NCBI RefSeq assembly: GCF_016725325.1
Contig: NZ_CP068083.1
Coordinates: 4,836,001-4,900,000 of the forward strand
Direction: 5' to 3'
Origin: Sphingobacterium spiritivorum
Lineage (GTDB): Bacteria > Bacteroidota > Bacteroidia > Sphingobacteriales > Sphingobacteriaceae
Length of the DNA: 64,000 nucleotides
This document shows, piece by piece, positions 7,460 to 18,300 of the stretch. The first letter of the stretch is position 1. The number at the start of each line of letters is the position of its first letter. The position numbers and the translations under genes are program-made. The notes under the pieces are model-generated. The model saw only the letters and a program-made list of their open reading frames with translations, had not been told where the DNA came from and did not search any database.

Positions 7460-8743
7460 TTACTTTGTCTGTACTTTGACAAATCCGGACACCGCCCCTC
7501 CTACATTGACAGAGAAAGAGTTGGTAGCCGTATTACTACCTGCATTATATTCGTAATATCCGTTTTCACCTGCCTTAGTAGCACCACGAAGCAGAACTTT
7601 CCCATCGACCTCTACTGCTACCATAGCAGCTCCCGGATTAGTTCCGGTAGGTACTCCTGTTATGGCATTGAATTTCCGGTCGCTTACATTCAGGGAATAA
7701 AATTTCCAGATATCTTCACTATTAATATTTCCTGTAGCTCCGCCCGTCAGTTTCTCCGTATTGAGTGTGAAGATAAGACGTCCGTCTTTCGCAAATACAT
7801 TGGTAAATTTACCATCATCTGCAGCTCTGAAATCACTGAATTTAAGTTCCCATGAACTGTCAATGTCTGTTTCAGCAGCTTTGATTCGCACAATTTTGGA
7901 TTTGCCACCTACAGCCGTACGCCCTTGAGTGACGATATACAAATCGCCATTGGTATCAAAGTCATACATATGGTTTTCATTGATATATGCGATACTTCCT
8001 GTTTCCTTTATGGTAATAGTTTTTTCATATGTACCAGTCGCTATATCGACAACCGCAAGATATACATCCGTATAGAAATCATCGAAAAACCCGACCTGAC
8101 TTGCATCATTTTTAGCATAGGTAAGATTGACGTATAATTTACCTCCTTTTATAGCTAAGAATTTTTGTCCGGCAGCTCTGAATTTTATTAATGCTTCGTC
8201 TTTACCTCTAGCATTAACTGCCGCAGACAGATCTACAGAACCGGTATTGACCATAGTTGTAGGGTTGAACTTCTGTACTTTCAGAGGTTCTGCGGCATCC
8301 CAGTAATATCCTGCATTATCATTCTGGATAACAAGATTGCCTGTTCCAAAGTATTTAGCAGCTTCTGTTGGTATCTTGGAAGAGATAAATTTGCCTGCAG
8401 TGACTTTCCCGTCCTTGCTGACCTCAATTTTTTCTATACCACTAACGTAACCTGCGGTACTGAACATTTTGAAAATCATATTATTATGTACACGCCATCC
8501 GCCCATACCCTGCCCTTCCAGTGAATTAGCTGTCGCATTGGAGATTACTCCAGTGGGATAAGTAGCAAAGGAGCTTACAAAGCCTCCTTTATTACCACTT
8601 ACCCGATCAGCCAATGTGATAAGTACATATCTGGAAGATGATTCTTCTACCGGCGGTGTCGGATTATCGTTTTTACTGCATGCTGTTGTCCATAGAGCCA
8701 GAACTCCCAGTGCAATGTATCCTATTAGATTTCGTTTTTTCAT
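7460..8743 (-). CDS. DUF4374 family lipoprotein
   Basis: A 427-residue predicted outer-surface or periplasmic lipoprotein (lipobox LWTTACS). Its length, the YVLITLADRVSGNKGGFVSS opening and the glycine- and aspartate-rich propeller-like body fit the DUF4374 family, found mainly in Bacteroidota and commonly next to TonB-dependent receptors. It starts 18 bases after the receptor stop (8762) and is followed by a strong terminator, so receptor and DUF4374 form a two-gene operon. A role as surface partner in metal-complex uptake is inferred from the neighbours only. Confidence 0.82.
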   Translation of the reverse strand: MKKRNLIGYIALGVLALWTTACSKNDNPTPPVEESSSRYVLITLADRVSGNKGGFVSSFATYPTGVISNATANSLEGQGMGGWRVHNNMIFKMFSTAGYVSGIEKIEVSKDGKVTAGKFISSKIPTEAAKYFGTGNLVIQNDNAGYYWDAAEPLKVQKFNPTTMVNTGSVDLSAAVNARGKDEALIKFRAAGQKFLAIKGGKLYVNLTYAKNDASQVGFFDDFYTDVYLAVVDIATGTYEKTITIKETGSIAYINENHMYDFDTNGDLYIVTQGRTAVGGKSKIVRIKAAETDIDSSWELKFSDFRAADDGKFTNVFAKDGRLIFTLNTEKLTGGATGNINSEDIWKFYSLNVSDRKFNAITGVPTGTNPGAAMVAVEVDGKVLLRGATKAGENGYYEYNAGSNTATNSFSVNVGGAVSGFVKVQTK

Positions 8744-8761
8744 ATCCGTGTATTTTATATT

Positions 8762-11185
8762 TTACGATTGTTTTAAATTCAATGTATACGTCAGCTTAAG
8801 GTGATAACTTCTACCTGCACGCTGGATTTTATAATAATCAAAGAGCCTGGCGTCTCCTATATTTTTTACTTCTGCTCCTACCGTAAGTCCATTCCTGACA
8901 AAATGATATGTAAACCCTCCGGATAACAGATGTTGATTAGGAACTATGTTTGTAACCGGCACACCTGCTGTTCCCGACAATCCCAGAAAACCACCCGGTT
9001 CCAGATCACGCGGGATATTATTGAGGTAAAATTCGCGTATGAAATTCCAATTGAAATATGGTCTGAAAATATCACCGCGACTTCCCCAGCCGTTGAACTG
9101 CCCATAAAGGCCTGCATTTGAAAAGAAATAAGGAGTATTACGCAGTCGCGTACCTTCTATCCATTTATATAGTCCTTCTTCTACATCTGCCATACGATTG
9201 TCCTGCCAGGAGGCATTTGCAGAAATACGGAGCTGCTTACTCAACCGATATTCTGCATCGATATCAAAACCATAGCCTCTTACATTATCCAGATTCTGGT
9301 ATTGTGCAAAAGGAGCCTGCACCGGTACCAGCAGAATGAGTCCTTCTGTTTTGCGGTAGAAACCAGCGGCTTCTACAGACCAGTTTTCACGTCCATAGCG
9401 ATAAGCCAGATTAATATTCAGACTTTTCTCCGGTTTCAACTCAAAATTAGGAGCCCTTGTATCATTATCGCCAAAGATTTCAAAATCTCTTGGCAAACGA
9501 TTAGTCCATTCCAGAGAAGATCTAACAAAGCTGTGATCATTGATCTGGTATTTAACTGCTTCAGATGCTCCCCAGTTGTGTCCGCTATAGGTAGTATAAT
9601 CTTCCAGGTTACTGCTGTTGCTCAGAAACCCGTTAATGCCTTTTGTACGGAAGTAAAAATGTTTGGCCGTTATCTGATTGGTAAGTCTGCCCTCTATCCA
9701 TTTCGATTCCCACATAAGGCCGGATATGATCTTATTGTATACAGCCTCTTTACTCAGAATATCGATATCAGTTCCATTAAACCGCATACCATATTTATCT
9801 TCACCTGTACGTTTGCTATAATTATATACAAAATTATATTCCAGCTTATTACGACTATTTATATCAAATATAACATTAGTTCTGTTCATGATATTCCGGA
9901 AGTTAATATCTGACAAAGCTGGCCTCGGACTTTCCCCTATACTATTGCCCGGGGTGAAAGTACCGTACCAATCATACGACCCTTTAACAGTATCTATCCG
10001 TGCTCTGTTAATAAAGCTCAAAGAGGTAAACTGATCGATTTTAAGCCGTTGATCCATAAAACTTTTTGTATAACGCAGACTCGGCACCCACCCTTGATTG
10101 TAGACCATTACAGCACCGTATGGGATAGTCATAAGGGCGGGATGCTGTGAAGCCCGATCGATATCATAGCGAGCCAGCGAAAAGCGCAGCTCATCTGCCC
10201 AGCTTCGGTTTCTTACACCTGCATAAGCTTCTACAAAATACTGTTTATAGTTATTGTGAAATAAGGGTACACGTACAGGAACAAGATTGGCATTTTGGTC
10301 TACTACAGATACATCCACATTGTAGTTATTTCTGGAATTGTTGTAAAAGGCCTCAAAACCACCAAAAGTACGGTTCTGTCTATCAGTCTTCATTACTGAT
10401 AAGGAAGCAATATGTGTCCCGAAAGAGGCTATTTCATACGAGGCATCTACTTTTGTACCTGTATTTTTTTTGCTGACCATATTGATCGCTCCGCCCAACG
10501 CGTCACCTCCCAGGGAAACCGGAACAACTCCTTTGTATATCTCGACCCTATCCAACAGATTGACCGGAACATTGTTGAGTCCAAAACCTCCTCCGAGATA
10601 TTCTAAAGGGATTCCATCCCGGAAATATTGTACCGAATTACTCTGAAATCCATTAATGGAAAGGTCGACTTCATTCCCCAGACCTCCACTCTGTCTCACG
10701 CGAATGCCGGGAGATCTGTTTATGAGCTCTGACAAAGTAGCCGGTTGCTCCTGAGCAGCTGCGGCGTCCACTACGACAGCACGTATGGCCTGCGTCTTAC
10801 GCTGTTGCTTCTCTGTGATTCCATCTACTTTCACTTCAGTTAAAAGACGGTTATCTCTGGAAATAAATACATTAAATACTACATTACTCTGATCTGGTGT
10901 AAGTGCCAACTGTATGATAGTATCCCGGTATCCGATTGCTGACACCCTTAATATTGCTTTTCCGGCTTTATTATTTTTAAAGATAAAGCTTCCCTTTTCA
11001 TCTGTAGATACCTTACTTTGCCCTGTCAGAGAAACCGTCGCTCCAACATTTGGTTGCTGATCTTCTTTATCCTTAACTGTCCCACTGACCGTGATATCCT
11101 GCTGTGCTGTCACAATAAAGGGCATCAGTAAGAGATAACATATTATTATTTTTCCGAGCCACCCGAATCCTGTCCGAAATGCCAT
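8762..11185 (-). CDS. TonB-dependent outer-membrane receptor (iron or siderophore type)
   Basis: 807 residues: signal peptide, a carboxypeptidase-regulatory-like beta-sandwich (about residues 30-115, ITVSGTVKDKEDQQPNVGAT), a plug domain (about 130-240, with LSELINRSPGIRVRQSGG, YFRDGIPLEYL and RVEIYKGVVPVSLGGDALGG), then a 22-strand type barrel ending with an aromatic-rich closing strand. Transport is driven by TonB-ExbBD from the inner membrane. The ligand cannot be read directly, but the DUF4374 partner and the neighbouring siderophore importer favour an iron chelate. A plausible promoter lies at 11217-11247. Confidence 0.88.
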   Translation of the reverse strand: MAFRTGFGWLGKIIICYLLLMPFIVTAQQDITVSGTVKDKEDQQPNVGATVSLTGQSKVSTDEKGSFIFKNNKAGKAILRVSAIGYRDTIIQLALTPDQSNVVFNVFISRDNRLLTEVKVDGITEKQQRKTQAIRAVVVDAAAAQEQPATLSELINRSPGIRVRQSGGLGNEVDLSINGFQSNSVQYFRDGIPLEYLGGGFGLNNVPVNLLDRVEIYKGVVPVSLGGDALGGAINMVSKKNTGTKVDASYEIASFGTHIASLSVMKTDRQNRTFGGFEAFYNNSRNNYNVDVSVVDQNANLVPVRVPLFHNNYKQYFVEAYAGVRNRSWADELRFSLARYDIDRASQHPALMTIPYGAVMVYNQGWVPSLRYTKSFMDQRLKIDQFTSLSFINRARIDTVKGSYDWYGTFTPGNSIGESPRPALSDINFRNIMNRTNVIFDINSRNKLEYNFVYNYSKRTGEDKYGMRFNGTDIDILSKEAVYNKIISGLMWESKWIEGRLTNQITAKHFYFRTKGINGFLSNSSNLEDYTTYSGHNWGASEAVKYQINDHSFVRSSLEWTNRLPRDFEIFGDNDTRAPNFELKPEKSLNINLAYRYGRENWSVEAAGFYRKTEGLILLVPVQAPFAQYQNLDNVRGYGFDIDAEYRLSKQLRISANASWQDNRMADVEEGLYKWIEGTRLRNTPYFFSNAGLYGQFNGWGSRGDIFRPYFNWNFIREFYLNNIPRDLEPGGFLGLSGTAGVPVTNIVPNQHLLSGGFTYHFVRNGLTVGAEVKNIGDARLFDYYKIQRAGRSYHLKLTYTLNLKQS

Positions 11186-11216
11186 TGTATTTATTTAGAT
11201 TAAATTAAAATAAATA

Positions 11217-11247
11217 CAAACCTAAGACTATTATGTCCAAATAGCAA
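11217..11247 (-). promoter_or_regulatory. promoter of the TonB receptor/DUF4374 operon
   Basis: Read on the minus strand, a TAnnTTTG-type -7 element (TAGGTTTG, 11224-11217) is preceded after 20 bases by TTG (11247-11245). This fits the Bacteroidota -33/-7 consensus. No Fur-like palindrome is obvious beside it. The rest of the gap 11186-11473 shows nothing else that I can assign. Confidence 0.6.
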
Positions 11248-11473
11248 GCCTAAATCAAATTTATTACAAGCCTCTAAAGCAAAAAGCCATAGTAGTAAAC
11301 TGCATCGTTCTCTATTCAGAAAGATATATAGCTAAAAGTCAGATCATTTGCTTCATTTCCGGCTATAACGTTTTCGTTTACTACGCAAACGTTTGTGCTT
11401 CTGTTGATACTAACATTTTAGTTAGATTTAGGTTAACTAACAAAATATAAATCATTTACAAACCTGTAAACTC

Positions 11474-13336
11474 ATGATTATGAAAAATGTAAAGACACTC
11501 AGTTTGTCACTCTCCCTGTGCCTTCTGAGTCTGACATCCTGCAGCAAAAATTTTGGTCCTGAATCTAAAAAGGCAGATCTGGCTCCTGGATTATCAAATG
11601 TTGCGCTGGCCAGTTCAGCCACGTATTTTAGTAATATTAAATACGAAAGTACCAGCAAATTTACGATCCGTCAATCTATGGAATATGTCACAGATGGCAA
11701 CCGGCTTCGTACTGCATTATCCTACAGCGACTTTGATCCCACAGGATTAAAACCGATAGCGAGTACCGCTCTGCAGGTAAAGGTAACTTTTCACGGAAGC
11801 AGTACTGTCAAACCGGTATTGATCGTCGGTACTCCTGAGCTGGATACGGAACAGACTTATGCATTAGATGCAGGTCTCAATACGCTGAATCCTACGCTTA
11901 TAAAAAACATGTATCTGCAATATGTTTCTGCCACTCCCAATACCAATGACAGTGTAACAGTAGAGTTTATAAGCGGCTATGCACAGGTACCTTTGTTCAA
12001 GCTTGGCCAGACGACAGCTGCTGAATGGTCGGATCAACTGACAACCTATAGCGATGCGGAATATGTCACCCTTATCGGACAAAAAAACTATATTCTTCTT
12101 ACACGCAGCCGCTATAACAACTATAGCAGTACAGATCCGAATACAGTGCTTTCTGCTGTAGATCTGATTATAAGTCGTGAAAATGAAATAAGCGGACTGG
12201 ATAATAGCAGTGCTCTGCATAGAGAACCTGATGGAAAGGTATGTATAATTGAAAAAAACAGCGGCTACATGGATGCTACCCACAAAGGGTTGGTAAGACT
12301 GACAGGTACTGCTGCATGGGATAAAGTCTTCAAAGCGAAAAACATTGTTAGCGGCTCTACAGTAGATCAATGGGGGCTATGGCATGAAATAGGTCATTTG
12401 CACCAGTTATGGCCGATCACACCTTATGCGGTACTGGGCGAGGCTGCACCTAACATTTACGCTTCCTACACTAAAAAATATTACGAACCGACATACCGCT
12501 ATGTCTCCGGAACAAACTGGACAAATGCAAAAGTCTATCTTGCTCAGCCTGATGCTTCAAAGAATCTGACCGCAGCGGAGAACTATACCAAACTGATGCT
12601 GTTTGAACAACTGATGCTGGCATTTGGTGAAGACTTCATGAAGAATTTGCATAAGATGGTGCGTGAAGAAATTGGTATTACCTACCCCCTTCCTAACAGA
12701 ACGACGACTAACGTGGATGAAAGACTGGGAGCTCTGGCTTTCTATGCCTCAAAGACATCCGGCAAAAATCTGACTAATTTCTTTCAGAAATGGGGATTTA
12801 ATCTTTCTCCAGCCCGGATAGGCCTTATCTCTGCCTTAAACCTTCCTGAACCGGCAACCGATGTAAGTCTTATCAACTCAGATGATGCTTTAATAGAAGG
12901 AGCCTATTATTCTTTGAATTCCAAATTAAATCAAAACACTGTTTTAACAGTCAAAAACGGTGCTACTGCTAACGGAACAGTAATAGAATTAATGGATAAT
13001 GCCACTCTTAATAATTCCAAACTATGGTTGGTTCGTAAGGCAAATGCCACGGAATATAACTTCAAAAGCAAATTGGACACCAGTAAAGTAATGGCTGTAG
13101 CTGCAGCCGGTACAGCTAACGGAACACAAGTGCGTATCTGGACATTTGACAACGGACCTGCACAGCGCTGGACAGCCAATAACAGAGGTACGTCGACCTT
13201 TTCATTTACGCCTGCCTGTGCACCTTCTTCCAGACTGGATGTCAATGGAGGTGGCACAGCCAATGGGACAAAGATACAGATATGGGCAACCAGCAGCACC
13301 GACAAACAGGATTTTGTCCCTGTTATCCGCTTTTGA
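11474..13336 (+). CDS. M60-type (enhancin-like) zinc metallopeptidase lipoprotein with ricin-type lectin domain
   Basis: 620 residues from ATG 11474 (ATG 11480 is also possible). A lipobox (SLTSCS) predicts surface or periplasmic anchoring. The central part carries the gluzincin motif HEIGH at about residues 304-308 (WGLWHEIGHLHQLW), followed by GEAAPN, where M60/enhancin peptidases have their third zinc ligand glutamate. Known M60 enzymes cut mucin-type glycoproteins next to O-glycans. The last 150 residues contain repeated units (ATANGTVIEL, TANGTQVRIW, TANGTKIQIW) typical of a ricin-B beta-trefoil, which would bind sugar. It lies tail to tail with a SusCD locus, suggesting joint use of host or environmental glycoproteins. 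Confidence 0.85.
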   Translation: MIMKNVKTLSLSLSLCLLSLTSCSKNFGPESKKADLAPGLSNVALASSATYFSNIKYESTSKFTIRQSMEYVTDGNRLRTALSYSDFDPTGLKPIASTALQVKVTFHGSSTVKPVLIVGTPELDTEQTYALDAGLNTLNPTLIKNMYLQYVSATPNTNDSVTVEFISGYAQVPLFKLGQTTAAEWSDQLTTYSDAEYVTLIGQKNYILLTRSRYNNYSSTDPNTVLSAVDLIISRENEISGLDNSSALHREPDGKVCIIEKNSGYMDATHKGLVRLTGTAAWDKVFKAKNIVSGSTVDQWGLWHEIGHLHQLWPITPYAVLGEAAPNIYASYTKKYYEPTYRYVSGTNWTNAKVYLAQPDASKNLTAAENYTKLMLFEQLMLAFGEDFMKNLHKMVREEIGITYPLPNRTTTNVDERLGALAFYASKTSGKNLTNFFQKWGFNLSPARIGLISALNLPEPATDVSLINSDDALIEGAYYSLNSKLNQNTVLTVKNGATANGTVIELMDNATLNNSKLWLVRKANATEYNFKSKLDTSKVMAVAAAGTANGTQVRIWTFDNGPAQRWTANNRGTSTFSFTPACAPSSRLDVNGGGTANGTKIQIWATSSTDKQDFVPVIRF

Positions 13337-13395
13337 GGAATCAGAGGAATGGCTGGAGTGCGTAGGTACAGATTTTTAATGAACATTTATAAACA

Positions 13396-13427
13396 AAAAA
13401 AGGGTGTGGAAATCCACACCCTTTAGC
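13396..13427. terminator. bidirectional terminator between the convergent M60 and SusD genes
   Basis: AAAAAAAGGGTGTGGA, two loop bases, then TCCACACCCTTT form a 9-bp GC-rich stem flanked by A and T runs on opposite sides, suited to stop transcription from both genes. Confidence 0.85.
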
Positions 13428-13462
13428 CTACTATATAAACTCAACAAATCCAATCACTTCTC

Positions 13463-15295
13463 TTAATAACCTGGATTCTGCACTAATAATCTGCTTTTTT
13501 GTATTTCGGTCAGCGGAATCGGATAAAAATACATTGCTTTGGAAAACAATCTGGTTTCGATCGGAACACGTTTATAGAAACCGCTTAATGTCGGAGCTTC
13601 CATATTCATTCCGTAAACCTGTCCACCCTGCTTATACCCCTCCGTTTCAGCCAGCATCCATCGACGCACATCAAAGTAACGCTGTCCTTCAGTAGCAAGC
13701 TCTACTCTGCGCTCTCTGCGGATTGCTTCTCTTAGTTTCTCCTGTTGCCCCAGAATACCGGGATTGATATCCTTTAGCAAAGGTATACCTGCACGGGAAC
13801 GCACGCGATCTATGTATTCCACGATATCCGGATGAGTTGGGTCTACTTCATTCAGGATTTCAGCATACAGCAAGTACAGGTCGGCCAGTCTGTAGATAAT
13901 CCCCGGTCTGTACTCGCTTTTCGGATTACTGCCCTGATCATATACTTTCTTGCTTAGTCTTTTGTAAAGAATTGTTCCGGCTTTAGGGTAAATCTTTGTG
14001 AGCGAATTGTCTGAGTTGCCTCCCTTCTGGAAAGTAATAACTTCATTGCCGACATGCCAGTTGCGGGTATTGTAGAATACTGTCTGATAAAAACGTGGTT
14101 CTCTGTTGACATACATATTATATGTCCCTACTTTGGTACGGCCGGAAGGGTCATCCCCGGCTTTGGAAAACCCCTCCTCTACATATTTCGGTGATTCTTC
14201 AATACTTTTACCATCGATCATAAAGAAATCATCCACCAATTCCTGCAAGACAGAAAGATATCCTGTCGTGGTACCGCCTCCGCGGGCACCTCTTGGCACT
14301 GAATAGCCATCCACTCCTGCGCGTGGTACAGATCCCCAGGATACATCCGAACGTACAAATATGGTCTCTTTGTTATACGTCATAAATAACTCGTACAGAC
14401 TTCTGTCCGGATTGTATTTGCCGGCATCATATACTTTGTAGAGTTCATACACACCCGAATTGGCATAATCAATAAACTCTTTAGCTGCAGCAAGCGCTTT
14501 GTTCCATTTTTCTTTAGAATATGCAGGAAACAATTTCTTACCATCTTTATTGCTGAGATTCAAGGCTTCCTGATATCCGCCATTGTACAGCGGACTTGCA
14601 GCATAGGTCAGTAAGACGGTACGCAATGCACGTGCTGTTCCCTTTGTAGGTACAGCCAGATTTTGCTGATCATTCAGATTGGGATCTTTGAGATCAGCAA
14701 TGCATTCTATCAATTCTTTATCGATAAAATCTACAACCTCGTCTACCGAATTCCGGGCATAGTCAATATCTTTCTGAGAAGGATCTGCTATTGTATTCAT
14801 AACCGGGACAGGTCCGTAAAGTTCAAAAAGCAAAAAATGATAATATGCTCTCAGGAAACGGGCCTGTGCCTTTAATTCATTTACCTCTTGTTGCGCAAGG
14901 AAATCGGCGTCTCCCTTATTCGGGATTTCCTTTACATTTTCCAGAAAAACATTTGCCTGCCTGATCTGCTGATAGAGTGACCATCGTCCTAAGGTAGTCG
15001 AACCGGCATTGTACAGAAACGTATTATCATCGGTCCCGTCAGAGGTCTTATCAATTTCGTCAGACATCTGCGGCCAGGGCAGATTCAATCCTGTGAGCCC
15101 GCGGGCATAGTCAGCAGTATTAGGTATTCCCGTATAAATGTTTCTATGAAATTTGCGCACATTAACAGGATTGGAAAATATCTTTTCCATATCCATTTCT
15201 TCAGCCAATTCATCCGAAACATTAAGATACTTCTCGCAAGACGTGAAGACCAACGTCAGGCTGATGCACATAAATAGTTTTAATAATGTTTTCAT
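13463..15295 (-). CDS. SusD/RagB family nutrient-binding lipoprotein
   Basis: 610 residues with lipobox (VFTSCEKYL), hence an outer-surface lipoprotein. SusD features include the helical TPR-like N-terminal half (FLRAYYHFLLFELYGPVPV, a hallmark segment) and the C-terminal RRERRVELATEGQRYFDVRRW signature, quoted here across positions about 525-545, followed by YFYPIPLTEIQ. SusD proteins cap the SusC barrel and bind the substrate. The gene begins 27 bases after the SusC stop, completing the usual SusC-SusD order. Confidence 0.95.
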   Translation of the reverse strand: MKTLLKLFMCISLTLVFTSCEKYLNVSDELAEEMDMEKIFSNPVNVRKFHRNIYTGIPNTADYARGLTGLNLPWPQMSDEIDKTSDGTDDNTFLYNAGSTTLGRWSLYQQIRQANVFLENVKEIPNKGDADFLAQQEVNELKAQARFLRAYYHFLLFELYGPVPVMNTIADPSQKDIDYARNSVDEVVDFIDKELIECIADLKDPNLNDQQNLAVPTKGTARALRTVLLTYAASPLYNGGYQEALNLSNKDGKKLFPAYSKEKWNKALAAAKEFIDYANSGVYELYKVYDAGKYNPDRSLYELFMTYNKETIFVRSDVSWGSVPRAGVDGYSVPRGARGGGTTTGYLSVLQELVDDFFMIDGKSIEESPKYVEEGFSKAGDDPSGRTKVGTYNMYVNREPRFYQTVFYNTRNWHVGNEVITFQKGGNSDNSLTKIYPKAGTILYKRLSKKVYDQGSNPKSEYRPGIIYRLADLYLLYAEILNEVDPTHPDIVEYIDRVRSRAGIPLLKDINPGILGQQEKLREAIRRERRVELATEGQRYFDVRRWMLAETEGYKQGGQVYGMNMEAPTLSGFYKRVPIETRLFSKAMYFYPIPLTEIQKSRLLVQNPGY

Positions 15296-15322
15296 ATCGT
15301 CAATAATGAATGTAGTAATTAA

Positions 15323-18300
15323 TTAAAGGGTGATTTCCAGTCCGAATGTCCATGTGCGGGGTAGCGGATACTTAGTACCTGCCGCACTGTTACCCAGTTC
15401 AGGATCATACATTTTCACTTTATCCCATACATACAGGTTCTGTCCCATAATATACAATCGGGTATTTCTGAACTTCAGGCGTTCAATAAGAGATTTGGGT
15501 AACGTATAACCGATCTCCACATTTTTCAATCTTAAAAATGAAGCATCCCTTACCCACCATGTCGTAGCAGTGTTGGTATTTCCAAGGTTCTCAACGCGAA
15601 CACGCGGAAAAAATACATTACCTGAAGGATTCTGTTCGGTCCAGCGACTTTCGAGTATTTCCTGTCTGACATTACTTTCCGTCAGTCCCCATTGGAAAGG
15701 CAGAAAAGCATTCCCCTGGTTATTAAGATTGGTTGATACATTATTGGCACCCTGGAAAAATACACTGGCATAGATTCCTTTATATTGCAGATTCAGTCCG
15801 AATCCATAGATAATTTCAGGAACTATTGGATTGGCGACATCCTGTGAGCGGTCAAATTCGTTTACAATTCCATCCCCATTCAGATCTTTGAACTTAAGAT
15901 CTCCGGGTAACGGACTAGGCATCGTTGTAGCGGTAGCAATACCTTCTTTAAGGCTATATTGTTTTTTACCATCTGTACCCAGCGTTACATTAAAATCGGC
16001 TTCTCTGTAAAGTCCATCTGAGATCCACATGCCGTTCAAAGCATTGATACGTGTTCCTGTCGTATTCATCCACGGATGCAACTGTGGTATCTCATCCATT
16101 TCTACTATTTTGTTGCGTGCAAATGTAAAATTGCCAAGTGCACCGATCTTAAACTCTCCGAATGTATGGTTGATATTCATCCCCCCTTCAATCCCTTTGT
16201 TGGTCACCACACCAAAATTCTGGAAAGGGGCTTGTCTGAATCCCGCCACACCGGATATCGTGCGGCGCTGCATCAGGATATTACTTCTTCTGTTATCAAA
16301 ATAGTCAACCTGTAAGGTAATGGAGTTATTGAAAAAGCCTAGATCAATACCGTAATTTCTTTTAATCTCAATTTCCCAGGAAAGTGAAGGCGAAGCAAAC
16401 CGTCCTTCTACTATACCATTTATTTTATTCAGGGTACCTGTACTTCCTATTCCCCAGCTATACCCGTTGTCGGCTGCATCAGCGAATGTTGGGCGATACA
16501 GGAATCGCGCACCTCCGGTATCATCGTTTCCGGTTTTACCAATGGATGCTCTTACCTTCAGGTTATTGATCACCTCCTTTAATTCATTTCCGTAAAAAGG
16601 CTCATTAGAAATATTGTATGCAATACCTACAGCCGGAAAAAATCCATAACGATATCCTTCAGCAAATTTTTCCGATCCTGTAATACCGAAATTGGCTTCT
16701 ATAGCATAGCGGTTATCAAAGGTGTAGACCCCTCTTCCTATATATGCTTGTTTACGTACAGCAAGAGCATCCGAATTAGACTGCTGCTCTTTCTGGTATG
16801 TCAATAGCATTCCGTTTACCTGATGTTTATTCCCAAACAGACGGTCATAATTAATGGCAGCTTCCATATAGATTTTTTTCAACCCGGAGCTGCTTTCCTG
16901 AGGTTCTCCTATAGTCGTCTCGTTACTGATCTGTTTAAAGATCAATTTGCCAGTATCATCCCGACCGGTTGCATAGAATGTCTTCGGCGCTTTGTAGCGT
17001 GACATATTAAAGAAGCCCTCTGAATCATAACTGATTGTTCCTCTAACCTTTAAACCTTCTGTCAGGAAGTCCAGCTTTTGGTTCAGGTCTACTCTGGACT
17101 GGATAAACGAACGCCATTCTTTGCGGTACCCATATTCCATGAGCTGGTTGTAAGGATTCACTTTATTAGCATCCTGTGCCGGATGCCCGGCAAGTGTTCC
17201 GTCCGAATATTTTGCAGGAAACAGGTAAGGCGGGATTCTGGAAAAGCGTTCAAAAATATTTGTTGCCGAATTATAAGGATAGTTCCCTTGTAAATACTGT
17301 CCACTGAGATCGACTCGTAAAGAAGTTGTTTTCGTCACATCCAGATCTATATTTGAACGAAGATTGTATCTCTTGATACCGGCATTGTTGTTATAATCAT
17401 TGGAGACTTTGTACAGTCCGCTTTCACCGAAATAAGCACCGGACACAAAGAATTTCATACGGTCTCCTCCCCCTCTGAAGCTCAGCGTATGTCTCGTATT
17501 ATTAGTATTTTCTTTCATGAGAATATCCCACCACTGACTATTTGGATACAGATCCGGATCTTCTCCTGATCTGTATTTAGCAATCAGTTCATCCGAAAAC
17601 ATAGCCGCTTTACCCTCGTTCATAAGCCCCTCATTGTAGATACTCAGGTAATCTGCCGAACTCGCAAATTTGGGAATACGTGTAGGTCTAAGCGTGGTGT
17701 ATTCTCCCCGGTAGGCAATAGTTGTTTTCTGCGCAATCCCCCTTTTGGAAGTAATTAACACGACACCATTTGCACCTTCAGCACCATAAACGGCTGTTGC
17801 CGCAGCATCTTTAAGTAATGTGAACGTTTCGATTTCATCCGGTTCTATATCATTCATAGTACGCGGTATACCGTCCACCAGTATAAGCGGACTCGTCCCA
17901 CCGGAGAAAGAGCTGGTACCCCTTATCCAGAATTCTGAATTGTCATAGCCCGGCTCTCCGGATCTTTGGACGGCAATAAGTCCCGGCAGCTTTCCGGCCA
18001 GACTGTTACTCAGACTCCGGTTTGAACCTTTCAGCTCTTCCCCTTTCACGGTTGCGACAGAACTAACCAGACTTTGTTTCTTTTGTGTTCCGAAACCGAT
18101 AACCACCACTTCATCCAGTTGGGCATCATCCTTTTCAAGAAATATATCAAACGCCGTCTGCTTATTGATCTGTATTTCCTGCCGCTTATATCCGATCATA
18201 CTGATAGTCAATACTGCATCCGGGGGAACCATCAGAATAAACCGGCCATTGACATCTGTGGACGTGGCAATTGTAGGTTTGTTTTTGACTTGTATAGATA

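Noticed and set aside
9302..9913. Plus-strand 203-codon open frame
   Set aside because: Antisense shadow of the TonB-dependent receptor; composition follows the real gene on the other strand.
11340..11473. Operator palindrome CGTTT/AAACG before the M60 gene
   Set aside because: Arms of five bases in AT-rich DNA are too short to distinguish from chance.
11864..12370. Minus-strand 168-codon open frame
   Set aside because: Antisense to the M60 peptidase; no start context or recognisable domain.
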